Below, in pieces: positions 7,916-16,486 of a stretch of DNA of 64,000 bases. Origin of the DNA: VRUE01 sp035318745 (GTDB lineage Bacteria; Actinomycetota; Thermoleophilia; Solirubrobacterales; 70-9); contig DATHEA010000009.1 in assembly GCA_035318745.1 (NCBI GenBank), forward strand, positions 1-64,000, in the 5' to 3' direction. The notes under the pieces are model-generated. The model was not told where the DNA came from, made no database searches, and worked only from the letters and a program-made list of their open reading frames with translations. Both the position numbers and the translations under genes were made by a program. Positions within the stretch are counted from its first letter, which is position 1. Each line of letters opens with the position of its first letter.

Positions 7916-7952
7916 CGAGGCCACCGGACATATCAGCCACCCGGTGGCCTCG
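7916..7952. terminator. bidirectional hairpin terminator
   Basis: A perfect 12-bp inverted repeat CGAGGCCACCGG / CCGGTGGCCTCG with a 13-nt loop lies between the end of the plus-strand membrane gene and the end of sufD on the minus strand. There is no U-tract, as is common for actinobacterial terminators. Confidence 0.6.
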
Positions 7953-7984
7953 CTGCGTAGCGGCCTTAGAACTTAGAAGGTCGT

Positions 7985-9103
7985 CTAGAGGATCTCGGCG
8001 AGGCGGCGCTCCAGCGCCGCCGAAACCTCGTCCCGCACGGGCCCCTCCGCCAAGCGTTCGACCAGGGACTCGAGGAAACCCTCGATGATCACCTGCTTGG
8101 CCGTCGCCGGATCGAGCCCGCGCGAGGTCAGGTAGAAGAGCTGATCGCGATCGATCTGGGCGATCGCAGCCGCATGGGTGCAGCGGACATCGTCGGCTTC
8201 GATCTCCAGGCCGGGAATCGCGTCGGCGTGGGCCTCGGGGGAGAGCAGCAGGTTGCGGCTCTCCTGGAAGGCGTCGGTCCCCTGCGCGCCTGGGTCGACC
8301 CGGATCATTCCGCGCCAGACGGCGGTCGAGCCGGCGGCCAGGACGCCCCGGAAGGCGAGGTCGGAGAAGGTATTCGGCGCCGCGTGCTCCTGGGTCGTGT
8401 CGTAGTCGAGATGCTGCCCCGGTCCGCTGGCGTAGCCGCCGGTGACCCGCGCCTCGGAGCCGGGGCCGGCCAGTTTGGTCTCCATCCGCACCTTGCCCCG
8501 CGCCGAGCCGAAGCCGAGCGCGGTCCAGTCGAGGCGGGCGTCACGCTCCACCTGGGCGCGCTGGCTGGAGAAGATCCAGGCGCGCTCTGAGATGTCTTGG
8601 GTCGAGACGTAGCGCAGCGTCGCCGCCTGTCCCACATGCAGCTCGACAACCGAGTTGAGCAGGGCATCGGTCTCGTCGCCGGCCGAGCCGCTGTGCTCCC
8701 AGACCTCGGCCTCGGCGCCCTCCTCGAGCACAATCAGAGTGCGCCAGTAGACGACGCTGCCATTCTCATCCAGGGGCAGCTCGACCTTGATCGGCTCGGT
8801 GAGCCTCACTCCGGCGGGAACGTGAATGAGCACTCCGTCGCGCCAGCCCGCCTCGTTGCGGGCGACGAAGGGATCGCCGCCCGACACCAGCGTGCCGAGT
8901 CTTCCATCGATCAGCTCGGGATGGGAATCGACCGCCTCGCCAAGCGGCAGCACAGTTGCTCCGTCGCCCGCAGAGATCGAGGCGCTGACGGAAGCCGGCT
9001 CGTAAGCGTCGAGATCGAGGTTTGAAAGGTCGGTGAATTCCCACCCCTTCGTCTTCTGATCGGGAAGGGGTGGAAGGGTGGTTGGTTCGGTCGCGGTAGT
9101 CAT
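7985..9103 (-). CDS. sufD: Fe-S cluster assembly protein SufD
   Basis: SufD partners SufB and SufC in the SufBC2D scaffold that builds Fe-S clusters. The 372-residue form starts at ATG 9103 (MTTATEPTTLPP). GTG at 9187 would add 28 residues of unfamily-like sequence; neither has a good ribosome site. Family features include KTKGWEFTDLSNLDLD near the N-terminus, a beta-helical core, and the C-terminal helical end with CTHAAAIAQIDRDQLFYLTSRGLDPATAKQVIIEGF. It is the last gene of the Rieske-sufB-sufD block. Confidence 0.93.
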   Translation of the reverse strand: MTTATEPTTLPPLPDQKTKGWEFTDLSNLDLDAYEPASVSASISAGDGATVLPLGEAVDSHPELIDGRLGTLVSGGDPFVARNEAGWRDGVLIHVPAGVRLTEPIKVELPLDENGSVVYWRTLIVLEEGAEAEVWEHSGSAGDETDALLNSVVELHVGQAATLRYVSTQDISERAWIFSSQRAQVERDARLDWTALGFGSARGKVRMETKLAGPGSEARVTGGYASGPGQHLDYDTTQEHAAPNTFSDLAFRGVLAAGSTAVWRGMIRVDPGAQGTDAFQESRNLLLSPEAHADAIPGLEIEADDVRCTHAAAIAQIDRDQLFYLTSRGLDPATAKQVIIEGFLESLVERLAEGPVRDEVSAALERRLAEIL

Positions 9104-9224
9104 GCGTTCGATCGGTGATTTGGCGTGGTCGAGGGTGTCGATGGCAAGGACGCAGTGGTGGGGGACAGTGCTCTGCACGGCCCCCACCCGAGGACGCCGC
9201 CAGCGGCATCCTCGGGCCGCGAAA

Positions 9225-10658
9225 TCACCCGATCGAGCCCTCCATCTGCAGCTCGATCAGGCGGTTGAGCTCGACCGCGTACTCCATCGGCAGCTCTTTG
9301 GTGACCGGCTCGATGAAGCCGTTGACGATCATCTTCGAGGCCTCTTCCTCGTCGAGCCCGTGGCTCTGCAGGTAGAAGATCTGCTCGTCGCCGATTTTCG
9401 AGACGGTGGCCTCGTGGCCGACGTCGGCGTCGTTCTCGCCGATCCGGATCGTCGGGTAGGTGTCCGAGCGCGAGTCCTCGTCGAGCAGCAGCGCGTCGCA
9501 GACGACCTTCGAGCGCGACTCGGTCGCCCCATCCGCGACTTCCAGCAGGCCGCGGTAGGTTGCCCGTCCGCCGTCCTTGGAGATCGACTTGGAGAAGATC
9601 GAGGACGAGGTGCGCGGCGCCGCGTGGATGATCTTGCCGCCGGCGTCCTGGTGCTGGCCGTCGCCGGCAAAGGCGATCGAGAGGATCTCGCCGTGGGCTT
9701 CGGGGCCGAGCAGGTAGATCGACGGGTACTTCATCGTCAGTTTCGAGCCGAGGTTGCAGTCGACCCACTCCATGGTCGCCTTCTCGTGGGCGACGGCGCG
9801 CTTGGTGACCAGGTTGAAGACGTTCTGCGACCAGTTCTGCACGGTCGTGTAGCGGACTCGCGAGCTCGGCTTGGCGCAGATCTCGACCACCGCGGAGTGC
9901 AGCGAGTCGCTGGAGTAGACCGGCGCCGTGCAGCCCTCGATGTAGTGGACGTCGGAGCCCTCCTCGGCGATGATCAGCGTGCGCTCGAACTGACCCATGT
10001 TCTCGGTGTTGATCCGGAAGTAGGCCTGCAGCGGCATCTCGACCTTGACCCCGGCCGGCACGTAGACGAAGGAGCCGCCCGACCAGACGGCCGAGTTGAG
10101 CGCCGCCAGTTTGTTGTCGTTGGCGGGGATGATCGTCGCCCAGTACTCGCGGACCAGGTCCTCGTGCTCGCGCAGCGCCGTGTCCATGTCGGTGAAGATC
10201 ACGCCCTGGGCCTCGAGCTTCTCGTTGACCTGGTGGTAGACGACCTCCGACTCGTACTGGGCGCCGACCCCGGAGAGGAATTTGCGCTCGGCCTCGGGGA
10301 TGCCGAGCCGGTCGAAGGTGTTTTTGATGTCCTCCGGGACCTCGCTCCAGTCGCGGCTGTTTTTCTCGGAGGCGCGGACGAAGTAGTGGATGTCGTCCCA
10401 GTCGATCTGGGCGAGATTGCCGCCCCAGGCAGGGGTCGGGCGCGAGTAGAAGTGTTCGAGCGCCTTCAGCCGGAAGTCGCGCATCCACTGCGGCTCGTCC
10501 TTGTAATCGGAGATCGATTCGACCACCTCGCGGGAGAGGCCCTTCGGGGCTTTGTAGGCGTAGCCGCTCTCGGGATCGTGGAAGCCGAACTTCTCCTTGT
10601 AGTCGGCATTGATCCCGGCAAGCTGTCTTTTCTCTGCAACTGCCTCGGGCGTTGCCAT
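9225..10658 (-). CDS. sufB: Fe-S cluster assembly protein SufB
   Basis: SufB is the scaffold subunit on which the cluster forms. The ATG at 10658 is preceded by GGAGGT, giving a 477-residue protein of normal length; the frame stays open further upstream but that part overlaps the Rieske gene. Recognisable blocks are GFHDPESGYAYKAPKGLSRE, VYVPAGVKVEMPLQAYFRIN, YIEGCTAPVYSSDSLHSAVVEI and ATVSKIGDEQIFYLQSHGL. Two nucleotides separate its start from the Rieske stop, so the genes are coupled. Confidence 0.96.
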   Translation of the reverse strand: MATPEAVAEKRQLAGINADYKEKFGFHDPESGYAYKAPKGLSREVVESISDYKDEPQWMRDFRLKALEHFYSRPTPAWGGNLAQIDWDDIHYFVRASEKNSRDWSEVPEDIKNTFDRLGIPEAERKFLSGVGAQYESEVVYHQVNEKLEAQGVIFTDMDTALREHEDLVREYWATIIPANDNKLAALNSAVWSGGSFVYVPAGVKVEMPLQAYFRINTENMGQFERTLIIAEEGSDVHYIEGCTAPVYSSDSLHSAVVEICAKPSSRVRYTTVQNWSQNVFNLVTKRAVAHEKATMEWVDCNLGSKLTMKYPSIYLLGPEAHGEILSIAFAGDGQHQDAGGKIIHAAPRTSSSIFSKSISKDGGRATYRGLLEVADGATESRSKVVCDALLLDEDSRSDTYPTIRIGENDADVGHEATVSKIGDEQIFYLQSHGLDEEEASKMIVNGFIEPVTKELPMEYAVELNRLIELQMEGSIG

Positions 10659-10660
10659 GG

Positions 10661-10990
10661 TTAATCGACCTCCAGAACGATGGTGTCGTCGACGACGGCT
10701 GTCGCGAACGTCCGCACCGGAGCATAGGCGGGGAGCGTCTTCGGCCTGCCGGTGGTCAGGTCGAAGAGGGAGCCGTGGCGGGGGCACTCGACGGTGCAGG
10801 CCTCGGGACTGAACTCGCCCTCGGCGAGCGGACCGTCGTCATGGGAGCAGCGATCCTCGATCGCGTACAGCATCCCGTCGCAGTTGAAGACCCCGATCTT
10901 GATCCCCTCGTGCTCGACCAGGCGCATAGTGCCGGGGCCCAGCTCGGCGAGCGGGCAGACGTTGATCTTGGTGGTTGTGCCGTCCGTCAC
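10661..10990 (-). CDS. Rieske-type [2Fe-2S] ferredoxin of the suf block
   Basis: A 109-residue single-domain Rieske protein. The cluster-binding pairs are visible as CSHDD (CxH) and CPRHGS (CxxH), 16 residues apart, as in non-haem dioxygenase ferredoxins (SufE2/NirD-like small Rieske proteins). Such proteins are often found in actinobacterial suf operons, perhaps donating electrons for cluster assembly; that role is inferred from context. The start is GTG at 10990, and the conserved promoter element ends a few bases upstream, so little or no leader is expected. Confidence 0.92.
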   Translation of the reverse strand: MTDGTTTKINVCPLAELGPGTMRLVEHEGIKIGVFNCDGMLYAIEDRCSHDDGPLAEGEFSPEACTVECPRHGSLFDLTTGRPKTLPAYAPVRTFATAVVDDTIVLEVD

Positions 10991-10993
10991 GTT

Positions 10994-11013
10994 ATTCCTA
11001 GTGTATCGGTCGG
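10994..11013 (-). promoter_or_regulatory. shared suf regulatory element, copy 2 (Rieske-sufB-sufD)
   Basis: Read on the minus strand, this 20-bp element agrees with the one before rrf2 at CCGACCG-n-T-nn-A-n-TAGGA-n-T, 15 of 20 positions. It ends 3 bp before the Rieske GTG. It is probably the Rrf2 operator and overlaps a -10-like TAGGAA. Confidence 0.6.
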
Positions 11014-11121
11014 GATTTTAGCGAGCGAGGCGGATCGGCTGTCCTCCCGTAACAACCGGTTGACCATCTGCGAGCAGGGGATGAGAGGATCGGGGCGACC
11101 TTCGACGATTGGAGAAGCAAG

Positions 11122-11916
11122 ATGAGCGAGAGGAACAGCTACGAGCCCGGGACCCCTTCCTGGATCGACCTCGGAACCCCGGACATCGAGGCGTCGGTCG
11201 ATTTCTACGCGGCGCTCTTCGGCTGGGACGTTCCCGAGCCCGAGAACGCCGAGCAGACCGGCGGCTACCGCCAGGCGATGGTGGACGGCAAGCCCGTCGC
11301 CGGAATGATGCCGCTGATGCAGGAGGGGCAGCCGCCCGTCTGGACCACCTACATCTCGGTCGCCGACGCCGACGCGACCGCTGCGGCGGTGAAGGAGGCG
11401 GGCGGCAACACGATCGCCGAGCCGATGGACGTGATGGACCTCGGCTGGATGGCGATCTTCGCCGACCCGACCGGCGCCGTGTTCGGGATCTGGCAGCCGG
11501 GCACCTTCCTCGGCGCCGGCCTCGTCAACGAGCACGGCGCCTTCTCCTGGAACGAGCTGGGCACCCGCGACACCGCCGCGGCGAAGGAGTTCTACAGCGC
11601 GGTCTTCGGCTGGGAGCCCGCCGACAACGACATGGGGGAGATGGGCACCTACACCGAGTGGAAACGCGGCGAGGGGGGTTCCGCCGGCGGGATGATGGAC
11701 GTAAGCGGACGACTGCCGGACGAGATCCCCGCCCACTGGCTCACCTACTTTGCGGTCGACGACGCCGACGCGGCGGTCGAGACCGTCAAGGAGAAGGGCG
11801 GCAGCGTCTCCTTCGGACCGATCGACATCCCGGTCGGCCGCTTCGCGATCGTCCAGGATCCGCACGGAGCGGCCTTCGCCGTGATCAAGCTGTCCGAAGA
11901 AGCAACGGGGCGCTAG
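11122..11916 (+). CDS. two-domain VOC (glyoxalase/bleomycin-resistance fold) protein
   Basis: A 264-residue tandem of two VOC domains. Domain 1 (about 10-125) begins PSWIDLGTPDIEASVDFYAALFGWDV and ends IFADPTGAVFGIWQP. Domain 2 (about 138-260) begins FSWNELGTRDTAAAKEFYSAVFGWEP and ends IVQDPHGAAFAVIKL. The pattern matches the CFP-30B-like group of actinobacterial VOC proteins. The substrate cannot be told. GGAGAAG lies a few bases before the ATG. The gene sits alone on the plus strand between the two suf blocks and converges with sufU; both stop codons fall inside the palindrome GCGCTAGCGC and the next base pair. Confidence 0.88.
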   Translation: MSERNSYEPGTPSWIDLGTPDIEASVDFYAALFGWDVPEPENAEQTGGYRQAMVDGKPVAGMMPLMQEGQPPVWTTYISVADADATAAAVKEAGGNTIAEPMDVMDLGWMAIFADPTGAVFGIWQPGTFLGAGLVNEHGAFSWNELGTRDTAAAKEFYSAVFGWEPADNDMGEMGTYTEWKRGEGGSAGGMMDVSGRLPDEIPAHWLTYFAVDDADAAVETVKEKGGSVSFGPIDIPVGRFAIVQDPHGAAFAVIKLSEEATGR

Positions 11917-11918
11917 CG

Positions 11919-12350
11919 CTAACCAAGGTCGGCGGCCGCCTCGGAGGGGCTGCCGGCCTTGCCCTCGTCCTCCCATTCGGCAGGCTGGCCGAGGCCGGCG
12001 CTCTTGACCACCTTGAGGCCGAGCATCGCGCACTTCATCCGCGTCGCCGAGATCTCGATCCCAAGCAGGTCAAGGACGAACTCCTTGGGCAGGTGAAGCA
12101 GCTCCTCGCGCGATTTGCCGACCAGCTCGTCGGTGAGCAGTGAGGTGGCCGCAGTTGAGATCGCGCAGCCCTGTCCCTCGAAGGCGATCTCCGCCACCCG
12201 GCCCTCCTCGTCGAGCCGGACGGTCACGTGCTGCTCGTCACCGCAGAACGGGTTGGTGTCCTCGAACTCGAGGTCGGGATCCTCGATCCGGCCGAAGTTG
12301 TGCGGCCGCTTGTAGTGCTCAAGAATTTGATCGCGATATAGCTCGTCCAT
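11919..12350 (-). CDS. sufU: SufU, zinc-dependent sulfur transfer protein
   Basis: A 143-residue NifU/IscU-fold protein with the three cysteines of SufU (NPFCGDE, GCAIS, MKCAML). It also has the family start MDELYRDQILEHYKRPHNFG and the insertion typical of SufU between the second and third cysteine. SufU binds zinc and accepts persulfide from SufS. The ATG overlaps the sufS stop as TGATG, so the two are translated together. The last ~30 residues are acidic and variable. Confidence 0.95.
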   Translation of the reverse strand: MDELYRDQILEHYKRPHNFGRIEDPDLEFEDTNPFCGDEQHVTVRLDEEGRVAEIAFEGQGCAISTAATSLLTDELVGKSREELLHLPKEFVLDLLGIEISATRMKCAMLGLKVVKSAGLGQPAEWEDEGKAGSPSEAAADLG

Positions 12351-13612
12351 CAGAGACCAAAGACCTTACGGGCATCGTCGAGGCCCTCGACCAGGCGGTC
12401 GATCTCCTCGCGGGTCGTGTAGACGCCGAAGCTGGCGCGGGCGGTAGCGGCTATGCCGAGGCGGTCCATGAGGGGCTGCGCGCAGTGGTGACCGGCGCGG
12501 ACGGCGACGCCGTGGCGGTCGAGGATCTCCGAGACGTCGTGGGCGTGGACGCCCTCGAGCTCGAAGGAGACGGGACCGAGACGCTCCGACCCGCGCGGCG
12601 GGCCGAAGACGCGTAGGCCCGGAACCGCGGTGAGCTGCTCGAGCGTGTAGTCGGCGATCTCCCGCTCGTGGTCGCGCACCGCCTCCATACCGAGGCCGTC
12701 GAGCCAGCGCAGCGCCGAGGCCATCCCGATCGCCTGCGCGATCGCAGGCGTCCCCGCCTCGAAGCGGGCCGGCGGATCGGCGTAGGTCGTCCCCTGCTTG
12801 GTCACCTTGCGGATCATCGAGCCGCCGCCGAGGAAGGGCGGCGTCTCACGCAGCAGGTCAAGCTTTGCCCATAGCGCGCCGATTCCGGTCGGCGCGTAGA
12901 GCTTGTGGCCGGTGACGGCGTAGAAGTCGACTCCCAGCTCGGCGACGTCGAGCGGCAGCTTCGGCGCCGCCTGGGCGCCGTCGGCGAGCACCAGCGCGCC
13001 GGCCCCGTGGGCCAGGCGGGCGATCTCTGCGATCGGGTTCTCGGTGCCGAGCACGTTGGAGACGTGGGCGACGGCGACCAGCTTCGGGCCGCGCTCGAGC
13101 AGCTCCGCGTAAGCGTCCAGGTCGAGCAGGCCGTCCTCGCTGACCGGCACCCAGTCGATCTCGGCGCCCGCCCGCTCGGCAAGCTGCTGCCAGGGGACGA
13201 CGTTGGAGTGATGCTCCATCTCGGTCAGCACGATGCGGTCGCCCGCACCGATGTTGGCGTCGCCCCAGGCCCGTGCGACCAGGTTGATCGCCTCGGTCGC
13301 GTTGCGGACGAAGATCACCTCGCGGCGGTCGGTCGCGCCGAGGTGGTCGGCGACCGTCGCCCGCGCTCCCTCGTAAGCCGCGGTCGCCTCGGCCGAGAGC
13401 GTGTGCGAGCCGCGGTGGACGTTGGAGTGGTGGGCGCGCTCGTAGCGGTCGACGGCCTGGATCGAGGCCAGGACCCGTTGCGCGCTGGCGCCGCTGTCCA
13501 GGTAGGCGACCGGCCGGCCATGGACCTCGCGCTCCAGCGCCGGGAACGAGGCCCGGACCTTCTCGATCGGGAAAGCCGACGCCACCGTGGGCTTGGTCGT
13601 CGTCGGCTCCAT
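12350..13612 (-). CDS. sufS: cysteine desulfurase SufS
   Basis: A 420-residue group II cysteine desulfurase that takes sulfur from L-cysteine for Fe-S assembly. The PLP lysine is in AVTGHKLYAPTGIGALW; the catalytic cysteine is in RAGHHCAQPLM. The start is at ATG 13612, 10 bp after sufC. A short non-conserved N-terminal stretch precedes FPIEKVRASFPALEREVHGRPVAYLDSGASAQ. Confidence 0.97.
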   Translation of the reverse strand: MEPTTTKPTVASAFPIEKVRASFPALEREVHGRPVAYLDSGASAQRVLASIQAVDRYERAHHSNVHRGSHTLSAEATAAYEGARATVADHLGATDRREVIFVRNATEAINLVARAWGDANIGAGDRIVLTEMEHHSNVVPWQQLAERAGAEIDWVPVSEDGLLDLDAYAELLERGPKLVAVAHVSNVLGTENPIAEIARLAHGAGALVLADGAQAAPKLPLDVAELGVDFYAVTGHKLYAPTGIGALWAKLDLLRETPPFLGGGSMIRKVTKQGTTYADPPARFEAGTPAIAQAIGMASALRWLDGLGMEAVRDHEREIADYTLEQLTAVPGLRVFGPPRGSERLGPVSFELEGVHAHDVSEILDRHGVAVRAGHHCAQPLMDRLGIAATARASFGVYTTREEIDRLVEGLDDARKVFGL

Positions 13613-13622
13613 CGCTCCGAGG

Positions 13623-14393
13623 CTAGGCGGTAGCGCCCGCCTCTACCTCCTCGCGAATCCAGCCGTAGCCCTTCTCCTCGAGCACGCCGACCAGCTCCGG
13701 CCCGCCCTCCTTGACGATCCGGCCCTCGAACATGACGTGGACCGAGTCGGGCTTGACCATGTGCAGGATGCGCTGGTAGTGGGTGATGATGAGGACGCCC
13801 ATCTCGGGCCCGGCAAAGGTGTTGACCCCGTCGGCGACGACCCGCAGGGCATCGATGTCGAGGCCGGAGTCGGTCTCGTCCAGCACAGCGATCTCCGGCT
13901 GCAACAGCGCCAACTGCAGCAGCTCCATCCGCTTCTTCTCGCCACCGGAGAAGCCGTCGTTGAGGTAGCGGCTGGAGAAGTCTTTGGGGATATTCGCCAG
14001 CGCCATCGCCTCCTGGGCGACCTTGGCGAACTCTTTGATCTTGATCTCGCCCTCGCCGCGCGCCTCGCGGCGGGCGTTGAGGATCATCCGCAGGTACTTG
14101 CTGACCGAGACCCCGGGAATCGCCACCGGGTACTGGAAGGCCATGAAGAGGCCGGCGCGCGAGCGCTCGTCGGGGTCGGCCTCGGTCATGTCCTCGCCCT
14201 TGAAGACGATCGAGCCCTCGGTCACCTCCAGCGCCGGGTGGCCCATGATCGCGTTGGCCAGGGTCGACTTGCCCGACCCGTTGGGACCCATCAGCGCGTG
14301 GACCTTGCCCTTCTCGACGTCGAGGTCGAGCCCGCGGAGGATCTGCTTGTCCTCGACGCTCACGTGCAGGTTGCGTATCTCCAGCTCAGCCAA
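13623..14393 (-). CDS. sufC: Fe-S assembly ATPase SufC
   Basis: A 256-residue ABC-type ATPase of the SufBC2D complex. It shows Walker A GPNGSGKST, signature FSGGEKKRMELLQ, Walker B IAVLDETDSGLDIDAL and the H-loop IITHYQRIL. The D-E-T after Walker B is typical of SufC. It follows rrf2 by 53 bp and precedes sufS by 10 bp. Confidence 0.97.
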   Translation of the reverse strand: MAELEIRNLHVSVEDKQILRGLDLDVEKGKVHALMGPNGSGKSTLANAIMGHPALEVTEGSIVFKGEDMTEADPDERSRAGLFMAFQYPVAIPGVSVSKYLRMILNARREARGEGEIKIKEFAKVAQEAMALANIPKDFSSRYLNDGFSGGEKKRMELLQLALLQPEIAVLDETDSGLDIDALRVVADGVNTFAGPEMGVLIITHYQRILHMVKPDSVHVMFEGRIVKEGGPELVGVLEEKGYGWIREEVEAGATA

Positions 14394-14446
14394 TTTCGCT
14401 CCGTTCGTGTGATTCGGTGGGTGATGCGGGGTTCGGTGATTCGGGA

Positions 14447-14923
14447 TTAAGCGACGCTGCCGACGGGCGCCTTCGCGGCACTATCCGCGGCGACTCCGGA
14501 GAACTCGACCAGCTCGGCCAGGGTGGTGCCGGCGAGCGCCTTGGTGACGCCGCCCTGGACACGGGTCCAGAGCAGCTTCGTCGCGCAGGCATGGTCGCCG
14601 TCGCTCTCGTGCGAGCAGAGGACCTTGCCCTCCGGAGTCTCGTGGAAGCACTCCATCGGGGCGATCTGCCCTTCCAGCGCCTCGACCACTTCGTCGAGCG
14701 TGATCGCCTCCGCCGGCTGGGCTAGCCGGTAGCCGCCGTGGGCGCCGCGGGTCGAGCTGACCAGCCCGGCGTTGCGCAGCTTGGCGACCAGGTGCTCCAG
14801 GTAGGAGAGCGGCAGCCGCTCCGCCTCGGCGACCGCGCTGAGCGAGACCGGGGCGGACCCGGGCTGACGACCCAGCTCGACCATGAGGCGAACTCCGTAC
14901 TCCGCTTTCGTCGAGAACAGCAT
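14447..14923 (-). CDS. Rrf2 family regulator with IscR-like cysteines
   Basis: 158 residues. The N-terminal winged helix (MLFSTKAEYGVRLMVELG to SSTRGAHGGYRLAQP) is a clear Rrf2 domain. Three cysteines follow (MECFHETP, KVLCSHES, HACATKLLW), spaced so that they could bind a [2Fe-2S] or [4Fe-4S] cluster as in IscR. It leads the sufCSU block, so it is probably the Fe-S-sensing repressor of both suf blocks. An IscR-type palindrome lies immediately upstream of its ATG, pointing to autoregulation. No Shine-Dalgarno; TAGGAT 8 nt before ATG suggests leaderless transcription. Confidence 0.92.
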   Translation of the reverse strand: MLFSTKAEYGVRLMVELGRQPGSAPVSLSAVAEAERLPLSYLEHLVAKLRNAGLVSSTRGAHGGYRLAQPAEAITLDEVVEALEGQIAPMECFHETPEGKVLCSHESDGDHACATKLLWTRVQGGVTKALAGTTLAELVEFSGVAADSAAKAPVGSVA

Positions 14924-14929
14924 CGAGCT

Positions 14930-14954
14930 AAATCCTACTAAAGCGGTCGGTTAT
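14930..14954 (-). promoter_or_regulatory. IscR type 1-like operator, shared suf element copy 1
   Basis: On the minus strand the 25 bp begin ATAACCGAC and end AGTAGGATTT, with six bases (CGCTTT) between. This resembles the E. coli IscR type 1 site in length and in both half-sites. The inner 20 bp (14950-14931) are the part shared with the element before the Rieske gene. It overlaps the -10-like TAGGAT and the stop codon of the upstream MFS gene. Confidence 0.6.
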
Positions 14955-16438
14955 GCGGACGCGGCCTCCGTCGCCTCCTGTTCGCCAGCCTCGCTTGCCG
15001 CCGCGCTGCCCAGTTCGACATGGGCCCTGCTGTCGCTGCCGCGGATCAGGAGAAGCGTCAGGACGAAGCCGAGCGCGGCGATCGCGGCGCCGCCGAGGAA
15101 GGCGGCCTGGAAGCCCTCGGTGAGGCCGTTCGCCAGGCTCGAGCCGCCGGCCGACATCACGTCATCGGTGCGCGAGGTCGCCAGCGTCGAGAGCACCGCG
15201 AGTCCGAGTGCGCCGCCGATCTGCTGCGAGGTGTTGATCAGGCCGCTGGCCAGGCCGGCCTCGCTCTCCGCGACCCCGGAGACGGCGGCGATCGTCGTCG
15301 TCACGAAAGCGAAGCCGAGCCCGGCGGCGGCGAAGAGGGACGGGCCGAGGATGTCGGTGGTGAAGCCGCCGCCGACGGAGACGCGGCTGAACCAGACGAG
15401 GCCGATGACGATGAAGAGCAGTCCCGCGGCGAGCACTGGCTTGTAGCCGAAGCGGGTCACCAGCTGAGAGGCGATCGCGGCCGAGGCCATGATCACCAGC
15501 GCCAGCGGCAGGTAGGAGAGGCCGGCGTGGATCGCGCTGTAGCCGAGCACCTGCTGCATATATAGGGAGATGAAGAAGAACATCGAGAAGAGCGAAGCGC
15601 CGACCAGCAGGCCGACGACGTTGGCGCCGGTCAGGGTGCGGATGCGGAAGATCGAGAACGGCACCAGCGGCTTGGTGGCGCGCAGCTCGATCGCGACGAA
15701 GGCGGCGAGGAGGACCAGCGAGGCGGCGATCAGGCCGAGCGTTTTGGTCGATCCCCAGCCGGCGCTGGTCGCGTCGACGACTGCGTAGACGAGGATCGAG
15801 AGCGCCGCGGTCACGGTGACCGCACCGGCGACGTCGAAGGCGCGGGTCTCGTGCTCGGCGCGGGTTTCGGCGATCAGCCTGGGGGAGAGGGCGAAGGCAA
15901 TCAGGCTGACCGGGACGTTGACCCAGAGCACCCACTCCCAGCCGAGCCCGTCGGTGAGGATGCCGCCGAGCAGGACGCCCGCCGCGCCGCCGGAGCCGGC
16001 GACGGCGCCCCAGACGCCGAGCGCCTTGTTGCGCTCGGAGCCGTCGCTGAAGGTGGTGGTGACGATCGAGAGCGCCGCCGGCGAGATGATCGCCGCGCCG
16101 AGCCCCTGCGCCGCCCGCGCCGCGATCAGCTGCCCCTCGGTGGAGGCGAAGCCCGCGGCGAGCGAGGCAACGGCGACGACGAGCAGGCCGGCCATGAAGA
16201 CGCGCCGCCGTCCGAGCAGGTCGGCCGTGCGCCCGCCGAGCAGGAGGAAGCCGCCGAAGGTGAGGATGTAGGCGTTGACGACCCAGGGCAGGTTCGCCTG
16301 GGAGAAGTGGAGGGCGTCGCCGATCGTCGGCAGGGCGACGTTGACGATCGAGGCGTCGAGCACGACGACGAACTGCGCCGAGCAGAGGAGAACGAGCGCC
16401 AGCCAGCGCTTTTCTTTGAAGTCTCGCGAGGTCGCCAT
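14951..16438 (-). CDS. MFS drug exporter, DHA2 (14-TMS) family
   Basis: A 495-residue membrane protein starting RWLALVLLCSAQFVVVLDASIVNVALPTIGDAL, the hallmark first helix (motif D1, LDxTIVNVALP) of EmrB/QacA-type 14-helix exporters. Motif A is seen as GGRTADLLGRRRVFMAG and motif C as GSGGAAGVLLGGILTDGLGWEWV. It should export hydrophobic compounds in exchange for protons. The C-terminus is an alanine/glutamate-rich cytoplasmic tail. Start ATG 16438. No regulator is directly attached. Confidence 0.92.
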   Translation of the reverse strand: MATSRDFKEKRWLALVLLCSAQFVVVLDASIVNVALPTIGDALHFSQANLPWVVNAYILTFGGFLLLGGRTADLLGRRRVFMAGLLVVAVASLAAGFASTEGQLIAARAAQGLGAAIISPAALSIVTTTFSDGSERNKALGVWGAVAGSGGAAGVLLGGILTDGLGWEWVLWVNVPVSLIAFALSPRLIAETRAEHETRAFDVAGAVTVTAALSILVYAVVDATSAGWGSTKTLGLIAASLVLLAAFVAIELRATKPLVPFSIFRIRTLTGANVVGLLVGASLFSMFFFISLYMQQVLGYSAIHAGLSYLPLALVIMASAAIASQLVTRFGYKPVLAAGLLFIVIGLVWFSRVSVGGGFTTDILGPSLFAAAGLGFAFVTTTIAAVSGVAESEAGLASGLINTSQQIGGALGLAVLSTLATSRTDDVMSAGGSSLANGLTEGFQAAFLGGAAIAALGFVLTLLLIRGSDSRAHVELGSAAASEAGEQEATEAASA

Positions 16439-16486
16439 CGGACTGGGTCCTCAGTCAAGCAAATCCCGCACGTCGGCGAGTGGCGT

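Noticed and set aside
7770..7976. A 68-codon frame in the gap before sufD
   Set aside because: It spans a direct repeat and a terminator hairpin and has no ribosome site.
9078..10664. A 528-codon open frame opposite sufB
   Set aside because: sufB is unmistakable on the other strand; the antisense product has no domain pattern.
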